A stretch of 64,000 nt of DNA from Tetrapyrgos nigripes. Lineage: Eukaryota > Basidiomycota > Agaricomycetes > Agaricales > Campanellaceae. This document shows positions 46,268-57,406 of the stretch, one piece after another (position 1 is the stretch's first letter; every line of letters begins with the position of its first letter). A program made the translations under genes and the position numbers. The DNA lies in the NCBI GenBank assembly GCA_013368315.1, contig JAACJM010000079.1, positions 124,001-188,000 on the forward strand. The letters are read 5' to 3'. The notes below the pieces were generated by a model. The model did no database searches, was not told the origin of the DNA, and saw only the letters and a list, made by a program, of their open reading frames with translations.

Positions 46268-47590
46268 TCAGCGAGATAAGGCATCAGGCTTGCCCATAGT
46301 ATGGCCAGGGCAGTGATGTAACTGGAAGTCAAAACGGGAGAGGAACAGGGACCATCGTGCCTGACATTGATTGAGCTTCTTTGCGGTTCGGAAATACTCC
46401 AAGTTCTTATGATCTGTCCAGATTTCCACAGGAAAGCGTCCACCTTCCAGGAAGTGTCTCCACTCTTCAAGGGCTTGGATGATGGCTAGCATTTCCTTGT
46501 CATGGATCTCATAGTTGCATTCAACAGCATTAAGACTTTTGGAGTAAAATGTGACTGGATGCCACTTGTCATCATCTGGGGACTGCTGAGATAAGACTGC
46601 TCCTGTAGCATAGTCGGAGCTGTCTGATTCCAAGCGGTATGGACGAGAGTTGTCAGGCATAATGAGGACAGGGGAGGAGGTGATTAGAGACTTCATGGTG
46701 TTAAAGGCATCCTGAGCATCCTTAGACCAATCAAACTTGATGTCTTTCTGGGTCAGCTCGAACAGTGGTTGTGCATGATGGGAGAAGTCCTGGATGAACC
46801 AATGGTAGAAGTTGGTGAATCCAAGGAAAGAGGAAACATCCTTCTTGCTCTCAGGCACAGGCCACTCTGCAACACTGGACACCTTGACAGGGTCCATCTC
46901 GACATGGTTATGGGAGATGATGACACCAAGGTATTCAATGCGGGTCTTCTTGAACTCACATTTGTCAGCTCTCAGGTACAACTTGTGCTGCCTCAACCGG
47001 TGTAGGACTAGGCGAGTCACACAACGATGCTCCTCAACAGTCTTGGTATACATAGATCAAGATGTCATCAAGGTAGACAGATACAACACCCTCCATGATG
47101 AGATCATGGAGAATGTCATTTATCATCGTCTGGAAGGTCGCAGGGCTGTTAGTGAGACCGAAGAACATGACGAGGGGTTTGAAGAGACCACGGTTGGTGC
47201 AGAAAGCTGCCTTTCATTTGTCGCCTTCACAAATCCGGATATTGTTGAAACCCCAATGTACATCCAATTTAGTGAAGTACCGTGCACCCTTGAGATTATT
47301 GACAAGTTCATTAATCAAGGGTAACGGATAACAGTTTTTAATTGTCATCTCATTTAGCACATGATAGTCTTGGACAAGTCGGAGGCTTCCATCCTTCTTC
47401 TTTATGAAGAAGACCAGAGACGCCATGGGGATTTAGAGGGACGAATATGACCAGTGGACAGATTCTCTGTAAGGAACTTGTTGAGGGCCTTTTGCTCGTT
47501 AGGAGCAAGTGGATAGACCTTGCAGTTGGCAGGTTTAGAGTCAGGAACTAACTCTACTGCATGGTCCCATAGTTTACGATCTGGCAACAC
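46268..47590 (-). pseudogene. Gypsy reverse transcriptase-RNase H relic
   Basis: RT motifs: LVFFIKKKDGSLRLVQDY, TIKNCYPLPLINELV, YFTKLDVHWGFNNIRI and VYLDDILIY (about 47085-47050, the catalytic Asp pair). The thumb/connection is NFYHWFIQDFSHHAQPLF. RNase H: LESDSSDYATGAVLSQ, VTFYSKSLNAVECNYEIHD, MLAIIQALEEWRHFLEG and TDHKNLEYF. The region ends with HCPGHTMGKPDALSR. Frames change near 47053 and 47214 and upstream of 47426. Confidence 0.82.
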
Positions 47591-48025
47591 ATTGAAAGAG
47601 TCCTTGGAGAAGACATCTGCATAGTCATAGAAGTGATCAGGAAGGCCATCATGAGGGTCCCTTTAGGCCTTAGCATGTGCTTCTGCTAGATGTTGAGAAG
47701 TGGTACCCGTCGCATTGATGAATTCTGACTCTGGAGGAACTGAAGCAACAAATATGTGATCACCTTCTTCAATAGGGATGTCATCGGGAAAGTCATCACA
47801 ACCTAAAGTTCCGATGCTATTCATCTTATCTTCACCAGGATCCAGTTCAAGGACATGAGGAGTTGGGCCTTCCCAACAACGTTCTAGAGTACAGCGTTGG
47901 TGACGAGTAGTGGAGAGGAGTAGTTGGTGTTCCTGTTGTACTTCGTCATGACATGTGGAGCATTGCCTTGGGCACCAGCTAAGTTTGACATCACCATTGT
48001 CCCAATCTACCTCTGGGTTATGGGC

Positions 48026-48586
48026 TCATAACCATCCATAACCAAGAATGATGTCTTGGCTGCCAAGCTGAGTAACTGCAAGTTGGATGTGCTCAGAGTG
48101 GTCTTTGAAGTGTAGGACAGTATCCAAGATTTCAGTAATAGCCCCAGCCTCATTCGGGGTGCCGTCAACATTGAAGACGGGAATGGGCCATTGGAGTTTC
48201 CAAGTTGGGATGGAGTTCTTGGTGATAAACTCAGCATTGGCATAACCCATGCTAGTAGCTCCACTATCAATGAGTGCACTGCCAGAGATCAGAGAGATAT
48301 TAGATGTGGACTCTAGCTCTACTGGAACTGTCAGGCAGCAGCTTCTGTCAGAGGAGATTACCAGCTTGTGAGGCAGGCGATGTTCCCAACGTTTGAGGCA
48401 GCACCAAGGAACTGGATGATGAACAGAAAGAATGGAAGAGGGAGTAGAGGGGGCAGGAGGAGACACGACTGAGGCAATTACTTCACACACAGACTCAGAG
48501 ACAGAGATACAATCATTATCATTGGCAGAGTCTGTAGATAAACATGTGAAGTAATTATTTTTCAACCATGAGGGCGTGTCCATCAC
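48026..48586 (-). pseudogene. Gypsy aspartic protease relic
   Basis: The region reads SLISGSALIDSGATSMGYAN; DSGAT is the retropepsin active-site triad context. Further on comes LGSQDIILGYGWL, the usual C-terminal flap region of retrotransposon protease (ILGxxWL). It is open across the interval, but the joins to gag and RT are frameshifted or stopped. Confidence 0.75.
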
Positions 48587-49790
48587 TCCTGGTCCTTGGC
48601 AAAATCCTCCTGAGTGGACTCATTTGTCGGAGCAGCTTGGAAGTCCTGGAAAGCTGCGTACGCTTCTGTGATCTCCTGCCAGTCATCGATAGACATGTCC
48701 ATGACACGAACATGTTCACATTGGTGGTCTGGGCACACTGCAGAGAAGTGACCAGTCTTGCCACACGTGTAACAGGTGTGACAGGCTAGGAACCTCTGCC
48801 TTGAAGCATCGACTTCCATGGGAATGCCTTGGGGAAGAGGAGCTTGGGCAGGGGCTGGTGCACGAGAGGCAGGAGCAGGAGCAGGAACAGGGAATTGGAT
48901 TGGGAAGAGGGAACGGCCCTGAGGTTGAGTACGAGAGGGGAAGGAAGGCTTGGGCAGACCAGGGGGCACACTTCTCTGAGCACTACAGAAGATTGCGTCT
49001 TCCCGTTCGTGCTTATCAAACCTCTTGGCCAGGGAATACCAAGCCATGACATCCCATTCCTGTGGACAAGCTTCTGCCTCTGCAACCTTCTTTTCTAAAG
49101 CAGGCCGCAGTCCACGTTGGAACTTGAGGACCACCATCTGACTGACATGTTTCACATCCTCAAGTCAGGCCTTGATGGCAGGGTTAGTGGGGTTCGTGGA
49201 ATAGAGGACAGGCTTGATGTTGAGGCCAGCCATGGTGATAAGAGCGTGGAAGTTGTCAACATATTCGTCCACAGAAGTGGTGCCTTGAAAGTAGGAGGCA
49301 CCTTCTAAGGTGAGGCTAGCCTGAGTGTGTTCATCTTCTGGCATGAACTCCCTAATGAACTCCTTTTCAAACTCTTCCCAGGTATCAAAACAGGAGGAAC
49401 CATAGAGGTGTTTGTGGTCAATGAGGCTCTGGTGGTAGGTGCAGCACAACCTGTCTGAAAGTAAGACAACACCCACATGATCTTGGTGATGTTGTCTTGG
49501 AAACGAACTGTGCTGGCATAGATGATTGCACTAGTCCACCAGACTCGGCCATTAGAATGTTGACTGTCAAAGATGCCAGGTGGGGACACCTTAGCATGTG
49601 AAGCTCCAGAAAAGTGATGAGAGGGAGGGTAGAAGATGAGGCAGAGGATGGAGGTTGAGTGGGGTGTTGTGATGCTGGTTGAGAAGGTGGAGGGGGATTT
49701 CAGCCTTGGAGGGCAGTGAGGATCTCAGCGAGTTGCTCACTCTGAGTCTGAGAAGCCTGCTCTAGATGGGCCAGACGAGCGTCAAAGGTT
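48583..49790 (-). pseudogene. Gypsy gag relic with CCHC zinc knuckle
   Basis: The capsid-like part spans several frames (HLYGSSCFDTWEEFEKEF, FQGTTSVDEYVDNFHALI). The nucleocapsid part reads CYTCGKTGHFSAVC (about 48775-48735), a perfect CX2CX4HX4C knuckle, after a Pro/Ala-rich linker. Frames break at about 49160 and 49470. Confidence 0.75.
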
Positions 49791-49995
49791 TCAGACATCG
49801 TAGGGGACCCAGGTAATGAGGCAGATGGAACAGAGGGTGGAGAGAACTGAGGAGTAGAGGAGGAGTCTTGGGGAACTGTAGGAGGAGGAGCAAGAGCAGT
49901 GTGAGCACTATCAGAGTCACTCTCACTGGTATCTGGAGCTCAGAAAGAAATGGTTGCCAAAGACGACTAGTCCACTTGATGAGGAGTTTTTCTAC

Positions 49996-50377
49996 TGTAA
50001 GGGCAACTCCTGACACATGAGGCAATCACTCAACAACTGCAGGAGGAGATCCAAAGTATATATAAATCAGCGCTAGACGATACAAGACTAACATACTATG
50101 CACCTGCAGGAGGAGATCCAAAGAGAAAAACTCAAGGATACTCACCTACAGGGAAGGGGTATATATACTTGTATGAAGGCCTGGGAAAAGATCTGCAAAA
50201 CTATACAGCAGCAACGAAGTAATAGAAAAGTGGAATGATGGGAGATCAGAATGATGAACAATAATGATGGATGATGAAACAATGAAACAAGGGTAAACAA
50301 GTCAATGGAGTCCAGATAAAACAAGAACAAACAAGTCCTAAAGGAGAAGAGAAAGGAAAAGGAAACTGTCCCCTTAC
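49996..50377 (-). repeat. Gypsy 5' LTR (382 bp)
   Basis: Bounded by TGTAAGGG and CCCTTACA, an 8-bp inverted repeat with TG...CA ends. It sits immediately next to the GTACC target duplication and has a TATATATA-type box inside (about 50159-50168). An internal direct repeat, TGCAGGAGGAGATCCAAAG, occurs at about 50037 and 50104. No second complete copy exists at the other end. Confidence 0.8.
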
Positions 50378-51909
50378 AGTACCCCAGTTGATGTCAAAAG
50401 AATTTCAGTTTTGTTTGAGAATTTGAGGTTCTGTCTTTGCTTGGGCCATAAAACATTTTGAAGCTTGAAGGTTCCAGGAAGCTTTAAGGAGACTTGGGAG
50501 ATCTCTAATCCTTTCCTCATGGCAATATGGTAGTAAGAGACAGAAGAAAATAACAAGTCGCAGGCTTCCTTCTGACTCATATTGTTGAACTGGCCCAATC
50601 TTTTCTTCCTGGGCTCTGACCAACAATTGCTGGCATTCCTGACAGCAATGTAGTCAATGAAGAAATGCCTCTTCTTCAAGCTACAAGCCCCAAACAAACG
50701 CCTCTTCTATGGAAACAAGCACTAGGTCTTGTCCTTTTCTTTCAACTGGCTGAACCATTTACGAGTCAAGTCCTTTCATCTTTTGTGCCTAGAGCGAGCA
50801 AGGGAGTAACATCTGATCTTCATTTCATTGTTGACATCCACCTGTTGGACTTGCAGCTAATCTGGGATATAGGAATCACCAATGGAGATGAAACAAAAGT
50901 AGGAAAATATGTGAGCTTTCTTGTGCTTTTTTCTGTTGTATATAAAGTACCTCGCTATTCATGCCTCTCTTATTCGTAGTGTAGCAATCTTGTAGCAATC
51001 TCTCTTCTGGGCTCTCAATGTCTTGCACTGGAGTCAGTTACAGCTGCAGTGGCAGTGTACATACAATACTCGAGAGTCACCTCTACATCACAACATCTGA
51101 CACATGTAGAAATGCCAAGCTTACCCCGTTATGCCAACTTTACAGTAATCAAAGTTGTTAAATCTCACACACTGGCAGTAATTCCATGAATAATGCCTAA
51201 CTTTTCTCTTCTAAGGTAAATGCAAGCTCTTCCTATAAGTGGTAGGGGCCTAAGGGAGCCTAAGGGTCTCAGAAGTATGTCCTTCCACACCGTCCATCCC
51301 TTTCTGCTGTCTATGCATCATTGTCACATGTTCCCATCCCCTCATCATCCATCACCACCATCAAAGTCTGTCGGTCGCTGTCCTTCACTTATCTTCTGGC
51401 TACTGGCCCCAAACATCATCTCCCAGATTCCACCATCCTATTGGCTGTATCACCTATCTCTTATCCATAGTGCTCCACAGACATGACCAAAGTAGGTACA
51501 TAAGTATGTAACACGCTAGTTGCACACTCTTACTACACAAACATATTGTTGAGAATGTACCTACATAACTTTGAGGTAGACAGTACATACTTATATACAC
51601 GTCCGTGTCACTACAGCCCACAGGTCACCAACATACTGTTGAACGAGCCCAGGCGTTAATTCCCAGTTTACCATTTAAGTGAGGCATGCCATGTGGTGAT
51701 ATTTTGATAGGGTGTGGTGATATTCTGATAGAGGCAGGCATGTCAGTCATCCCGCCTATACACCAACATTGCCCGCTTTCAAGAATAGAAGATGAGATAC
51801 ATTTTCCCTTGCTCTATATATACTTTATGTTGTTTGAGACATTTGAATGGATCAACTGGCAGGTTCATAGCCCTTGGATGGCTCTTAATATGATGATATG
51901 GCTTGTATA
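50378..51909. other. Remainder of interrupted repeat unit, then gene-free DNA
   Basis: 50378-50560 is the second half of the tandem unit split by the gypsy element. On the minus strand 50697-50378 stays open (HFFIDYIAVRNASNCWSEPR, FSSVSYYHIAMRKGLEIS), so it may be an exon of an unrecognised decayed gene. 50700-51909 has no gene; GTGGTGATATTTTGATAG is repeated nearly exactly at about 51693 and 51713. Confidence 0.4.
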
Positions 51910-52448
51910 CTGTATAATTTCGACCTTAGGTTCAGAGGGGTCCGACTGTTACGTCTTGGGTCTGGTTCAAGCCAGGGTGTTACGCGTTACGGATGCATGT
52001 ATACATATATGGTAGAAGAGTCAGGCAGGCCTTTGGCCTGCCTCCACTGAGCGGTTGTTACGTCTACTCGCTCGGTTTCTGTACATTTTGGTTCATAACT
52101 CGTTATATTCTTCACTCTCTTGTCGCTAATTTTTTTGGGGCGCTCAGGGAGAAGATACAGAAAGAGTGATGGGGAGTAGGTTTCGACGTGGCAAGATTTA
52201 AGACTGCGGCAGTCGCGTGCAACGTGTATGTCATAAAAGCTACCAAATTTTGACCGACAAATTACAATACAGTACTCAAATAGTAATACGGCGGCCTTGA
52301 CTGCCCGAAAAAAAGCGTTTTTTAGGCCCAGAATGAAAACGTTACGAACCCAGTTCAGAGGGGTTAGTTATGCGTTACGAAGATACATTTTGGCTTAGTT
52401 CAGAGGCTCGCGTTACCGTTACGTGAACTTACGGTCGAAATTATACAG
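51910..52448. mobile_element. Mariner-like MITE (539 bp)
   Basis: Both ends start CTGTATAATTTCGACC (right end as reverse complement), a perfect 16-bp TIR followed by partial similarity (TTAGGTTC against GTAAGTTC). They are flanked by TA on each side (51908-51909 and 52449-52450). There is no transposase frame. A perfect hairpin GGCAGGCC-ttt-GGCCTGCC lies near 52025-52043. GTTACG/CGTTAC motifs recur many times inside. The CpG content is high, unlike the flanks to the left, so it looks younger than the CpG-decayed neighbourhood. Confidence 0.78.
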
Positions 52449-52450
52449 TA

Positions 52451-53683
52451 TACAGCTCACAGACACCCAGAGTTGCAAGCACCAGTGTTTATATATACCT
52501 GGTCTACCAATGATATTAAGACTCGAGCATAAAATAAAGGTATCCCACCTATGTCTTGCACAGTAATGGATGCCTTTTGTATCTGATTTGCATGCACAAT
52601 GTACAGCACAATGACCAAGCCAAAAAAAAAGACACCGACTTATGGCTTCAGAATATGAGACTAGTTACATATATACATTGATTAGATGTGAAGAAATGCA
52701 CATCCTACCTAATCTGAGATATGTTCTGAACTTCGAGCATTTTGTGAACAAGGATCTACTGTAAAACTTGAATCCACTTGTGCGCTTTGCAAATCTCTTG
52801 AATAGCATGGTATACTGCTGTAGACAAGATTATGTATACCAGGGAGTACCCTAGTATTTTTTTTTAGATTTATACAGAGGGTAACGATGGCTCTATTCAA
52901 GTACGAAGTGTTGTTTTGGATGGAATTTTGGCCGTTTTTGAATCATTGTCACATGGGGAATGCTACACTGAGGAATTGGCGGATAAAAAAATTCAGTGGC
53001 CACATGAGATGTAGAAGTACGTATTCCGTGCCATCCGAGCTCTGCTGCAAGTGGTTCTTGCACATACCGAGGCAGGTCGCGATTGTGGACAGCTACCGTG
53101 GGAATCCGTCTCGGTTACAGCCGCACACCTTTGTTGCCATTCTCGATAACCTCTACTAGCGCTTTGGTCTGGAAGCCGCTTAACGGTCCCTATTATATTT
53201 ACATGTGGCTCACCACTAGCACCATGACAAAAATATTGTGGATCCACCCAAGAACTGTGCAGAAAAAGAGAAGTATACGCACATTGCAAGTCAATAACAC
53301 GCATTTATGAGTACATACATATGTCTATACGATATTAAGCCTTGCAAATGAGGGGGAATAATTACGCGCATAGCAGCCCGGCACAACACCAGGCATACGG
53401 GCGGTGGAATGAAGAGATGATATAAGCGAAGGGAGAGATAGCCGAGGGGACAGCGAGCAATGGCATTTGATGGCGGTGAAGGATAGCGAGCGGGTGTGGA
53501 AGGTGCAAGGTCAAGGAAATAAGATAAGCAGCGGGAGGGCTAAGCGAGGACGATGAGCGGGAGGTGGTGACGGTGGTGACGGTGGTGATGATTGATGAGC
53601 GCAGCACGGAACGAGATGGGGCGGACGTCGGAATTAGGAGACACGTGCATTGACCTTCCGGATGTACTTCCGAGAGACCTTCA
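52451..53683. other. Gene-free spacer
   Basis: No convincing gene. There are short frames only on both strands. Confidence 0.4.
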
Positions 53684-53935
53684 GCACTGCGGGCGGCCAT
53701 TGATATTTGTAGGCATTTTTGTTGGGACTTAAATTACGAAAATTTCGCACGATTTCTAGGTTGATAAAAGTCAAAGTATTTGTCGCTGAAATGCCAGCTT
53801 TAAATGGAAAGCTGGCATTTCAGCGGCAAATACTGGCAAATACTTTGACTCTTATCAGCCTAGAAATCGTGCTAAAAATTCGTAATTTAAGTCCCAACAA
53901 AAATGCCTGCAAATATCAATGGCCGCCCGCAGTGC
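53684..53935. mobile_element. Fold-back palindrome (252 bp)
   Basis: Left arm 53684-53801 and right arm 53808-53935 are near-perfect inverted copies around a 6-base loop (AAATGG). The outer ends are GCACTGCGGGCGGCCATT and its complement, and the innermost stem is GCCAGCTTT/AAAGCTGGC. The right arm is 10 bases longer because CAAATACTGG is partly duplicated. It has the form of a fold-back MITE or a very recent inverted duplication. No clear target-site duplication was found. Confidence 0.85.
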
Positions 53936-55309
53936 AGCCCCTACCACTTATAGAAGGACTTTGCACTTACCTTAGAAGAGAAAAAGGTTGGAGATATTCA
54001 CGGAATTACTGGCAGTTGCTGGGAATCAACGATTTTCATTGCTGTAGACATGCCATAACAGGGTGTGCTTGGCATTTGTATAATCATCTAATGTTGTGAT
54101 GTAGAGGTGTCGAGAGTCCGTGAGAATAGTCTCTAAAGACAAAAATAGGAAACTAAGACATTATTCAACATTGTCCGAAACAACAGCAGATGCCTCTTTA
54201 CATTGTCCAGAACGAGTCGTTTCAGCAGCTCCTATCTTATTTAAGCATGACGCACCCCGACACGACTTGTCCCAATCTCCCATTAGCCCCCGAAGCGTCC
54301 TACCCTACTCCAATGTCATCACCTCCACGTTCCAGTTCATCCATGTCCAGTCTTAACCGTATCACCGGGCGCCCTGAAGGGATCAACAGCACACCTCTTT
54401 CAAAAGGGATGGCGTCAAAGGCCAACGTTGGCAAGGACACCCACAGGCTCGAGGATGTTCACCCGTGGCTCCAACAGGACCTTGACAATCGCCGTCACCT
54501 CGCCATACATGATTTCATCAAGGTCATCTTTGGGCTCGCCGACGACAAACTCAAGGAACTCAAAGACGAGATGAACGCCAAGGTCATGTCCGATCCGGAC
54601 TTTCAAGCGTCATGGGAAAAGTTCAGCGATTTGGTGAAAGCACCTAAGAAAGAAAGGAAGAAAGGTGGTTCTAAAGAGAAGGAGGTGGAAGAAGAGGTCG
54701 CTGCTCAGGTCGTCGATAAGCCGGAAGTCGTTACCGTGGAGGAAAAGGTCGGAGAAGAGAGAGTGGACAACGGCGGACAGGACGACAAAGAACGCAAGGG
54801 GAAGGGCAAGGAGAAGAAGACGACGACGAATGAAGATCATTTATATGCTCCTCTGGTGTTGAACAAGGCTGCGACGCTCATGTTTAACGAAGATCCTTCC
54901 TTCAAGTGGTTCAACGGTTCGGAAAAGTACGTGTGTGGATCATATGGGCAACGCAAACCGGATTTGGATGCGCTCTTGGTACTTCATGACCAGGACGGCA
55001 AAGCCAAGGAACTCTCGGACCAGCTCTTCAAGCAAATGAAGATTAACTGGCCAATGCTCCTCTATTTCGCGGAGCTCAAGTACGGACGTAGAAACGCTTT
55101 GGACGGGGGAAGCGCTCTCGGCGTCAGTGGTGAATCACCAATGGTCATCTGTTTTTCCATTCATAACAGAAGTTGACGACCATTGTAGGGAAATCACCTA
55201 ACTCGGAAGAACCTTCGACAGGCTCAAAGACTGGCTCAAAGCGTAAGCAAGGTACATATGCGATTTGTTACGCCATCAAACATTAATTGACACTGCTTCC
55301 CATTTTCAG

Positions 55310-55450
55310 ACGCTGTTCTATCTCCAGACGCTGTTCTATCTCCAAACATGTCACGGTCGCTCTCGGGTGCGTCTTCGTCACGTCCGTATACTCCAGACAT
55401 GTCACGGTCGCTCTCGGGTGCGTCTTCGTCACGTCCGTATACTTCAGACG
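55310..55450 (+). repeat. In-frame tandem repeats in kinase copy 1 linker
   Basis: Two copies of a 17-18-bp unit (GACGCTGTTCTATCTCCA) are followed by two nearly identical 51-54-bp units, each encoding MSRSLSGASSSRPYT with PD or SD. They keep the frame and lengthen a Ser-rich linker. Copy 2 has a single degenerate equivalent (MLLSHMSSSHPYT). Confidence 0.8.
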
Positions 55451-56825
55451 GCTCCAGCAAAAAGCGGAGGACCGATTCGGGTGCTGTGCGAGTCCACCAG
55501 GTGACAGTGGACAAGATGGACCTCTTGGTCCAGTGCGCTGGTTACGCGCTAGAGATGTTGTCCAGAGGCATCCTCCGGTATCATGCTCTCGGCTTGGTCT
55601 TTGACGGTACAAGCTTCCAGTGCTGCTACTATGACCGGTCCGCAATTGTGCTCTCCAAGCCGATAGACCTCGCCAAGGAAAAAGATCACCTCCTCTCACT
55701 GCTCGTTGTGCTCAACAAACTCCAGGTTCCCAAGCCTTTCGTGTCCCCTATCCCCCACCGAACTGCCGGTACAGCTAAAGTCTTTCCCCGTATGGAACCA
55801 GTCTACTGCAAAGACTATGACGACTATGACCACTTGGCTTCCGGTCAGAAGACAGGCAAGACAGGCCTTTCACACGACGAGTCTGGCAGGAATGCTTTTC
55901 ACGGCTGCAAGCTATCCCTCGACGAAGACACGGAGCTCAAGCTCGGTGAAATCATTCACCGCTCCCATTCCATCATTGGTAGGGGAACGACGGTTCTCCA
56001 CGCTAAGTGTTTGAAGGGACGTTGGGGAAATGCGGGCGACGACGTCGTTGTGAAGATCAGCTTTGTCAGCAAGGGGCGTTTGTCAGAGGACGAATTCATG
56101 AATCTCGCAAAAGTGAAGGCTGTTGGAGATCATGCATGGGCCCTGGAACATCTTCCGGAGATTCTGTCTGCGCACGAGTACCCGGTTGATGAGGACTCGC
56201 CGGAATTTCGCCTCTCCAAATTCAAGCCAGTCAACGAAGCAGACTTTACCTACGAATTACGCATCCTTCGATCCTTGTCCTACGGCCCCTCAAACCTATA
56301 ACCCAGCTCAACGACCCCAAGGACTTTGCACAAGTCTTCTACGACATCCTTCAGATCCACAGGTGGCTCGTCGACCACGCCAAGATTTTACACCGCGATA
56401 TTAGCCAGAACAATATCATGTACCGCGTGTTGAAGGATGGCAAAGTCCACGGGGTCTTGAATGACTTCGATCTGGCTTCAACACTCCCTATGTCTCGCTC
56501 ACACTCTTCCCAGACCAGAAGTGGTACAAGACCCTTCATGAGTCACGAGCTCTTGACACCAAATCGGCCTGGGCTGGGTCACTTTTATAGGCACGACCTT
56601 GAGAGCATCTATTATGTGATGCTTATCCTTTTTGCCAACTACGACAAAGCTAAGGAGGATGGCAATGCTCAGAAGAAGGGCATCCAGAAGGTGGACAACT
56701 GTTATAAGGTCTGGTTCGAAGGAATGGATGAGCGAGTCGCAGATTCCAAACGATGTGCTCTAGATGGGGTGCCGAAATTGCGGCCCTTCTTTTCCAGCCT
56801 CGAACAAAGCATTCTACAGCTTTCC

Positions 56826-57020
56826 TTTTCATTCGCTCTGGGCACAACGAGGCTTACAGATACATCACGCAACGCCGCCTGAATCAGCTCATTCGCTCTG
56901 GGCACAACGAGGCTCACACATACATCACGCAACGCCATCTGAATCAGCAGGAGGAGGAGGAGGTTGTGGACGAGGACTACGACGAGGAGGAGGTTGTGGA
57001 CGAGGACTACGAGAGGAGGA
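56826..57020 (+). repeat. Tandem duplications at kinase copy 1 C-terminus
   Basis: A block of about 57 bp starting TCATTCGCTCTGGGCACAAC occurs twice, followed by a GAGGAGGTTGTGGACGAGGA block occurring about twice. Copy 2 has one short version (about 59463-59525). The expansions are not multiples of three overall and change the reading frame. Confidence 0.75.
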
Positions 57021-57162
57021 GGTTACTTTGGATGAACACACCTTAAATGGCCACGTCACTTACGACAAATTCAGAGCACCAATGTCAAAATTTAGAGGAA
57101 AACGTTTGATCACTCGGTATAGGAAGCCTCTTGACCTAGCTCCCGCTGACTACAGGTCTTAG

Positions 57163-57406
57163 AGACAGCGGACTTTATCATCATGTACAATTTCAGTTTT
57201 CACTATCAGTATAGCAACTTGTATGTACAACTAGTTCTCAATCAAGTACTTACTCTCTCGCATTTCTCATTGCGAAAATTGAATTCCTCGCTCTAATAAA
57301 TGCTATTCACATTTTGGGCCCAAGGACAGACCTCTGAGATCTGAGAGTCCATGGGAACAATAAATCGTCACCCTTAAAACCCCTGAAAGTGCCCTTTGTT
57401 TCTAAA
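57163..57406. other. Spacer between the two kinase paralogs
   Basis: AT-rich 3' UTR/promoter spacer. Its first part (ACAGCGGACTT, CAGTATAGCAA, TGTATGTACAA) matches the sequence after copy 2 (59663-59730), so the duplication included the 3' flank. Confidence 0.5.

Larger units (their letters stand above)
45372..50377 (-). mobile_element. Ty3/gypsy LTR retrotransposon, decayed and 3'-truncated
   Basis: Order on the minus strand from right to left: LTR, gag with zinc knuckle, protease, reverse transcriptase, RNase H, integrase, which is the Ty3/gypsy order. The outer ends are TGTAAGGG (left, 45372) and CCCTTACA (right, 50371-50377 on the plus strand). They are flanked by an exact 5-bp GTACC duplication at 45367-45371 and 50378-50382. 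Only the right (5') LTR is whole. At the left, just 12 bp of LTR end (TGTAAGGGCAAC) join directly to integrase sequence. Coding frames carry many stops and frame changes, and arginine codons in conserved motifs have become His or Cys. Confidence 0.85.
54190..57162 (+). pseudogene. FunK1-type protein kinase, copy 1 (frameshifted)
   Basis: Fungus-specific FunK1-type kinase (Pkinase_fungal family), expected to phosphorylate Ser/Thr; its target is unknown. The start is the ATG at 54190 (MPLYIVQNESFQQ). Exons 54190-55129, 55189 onward and 55310 onward join in frame: an N-terminal helical domain (HDFIKVIFGLADDKLKEL), a Lys/Glu-rich linker, FNGSEKYVCGSYGQRKPDLD, a Ser-rich repeat, then the kinase (IGRGTTVLHAKCLKG, VVVKISFVSKGRL, HRDISQNNIMY, NDFDLAST). 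Compared with copy 2 it has lost one G at about 56270, just before the catalytic loop, and one G at about 56825. It has also gained out-of-phase tandem duplications at 56826-57020. The conserved C-terminus (TRYRKPLDL, DYRS) survives only in another frame. It is most likely a pseudogene. Confidence 0.72.

Noticed and set aside
51693..51730. Short direct repeat GTGGTGATATT..TGATAG as a target-site duplication
   Set aside because: The copies are adjacent with no element between them; a simple tandem duplication.
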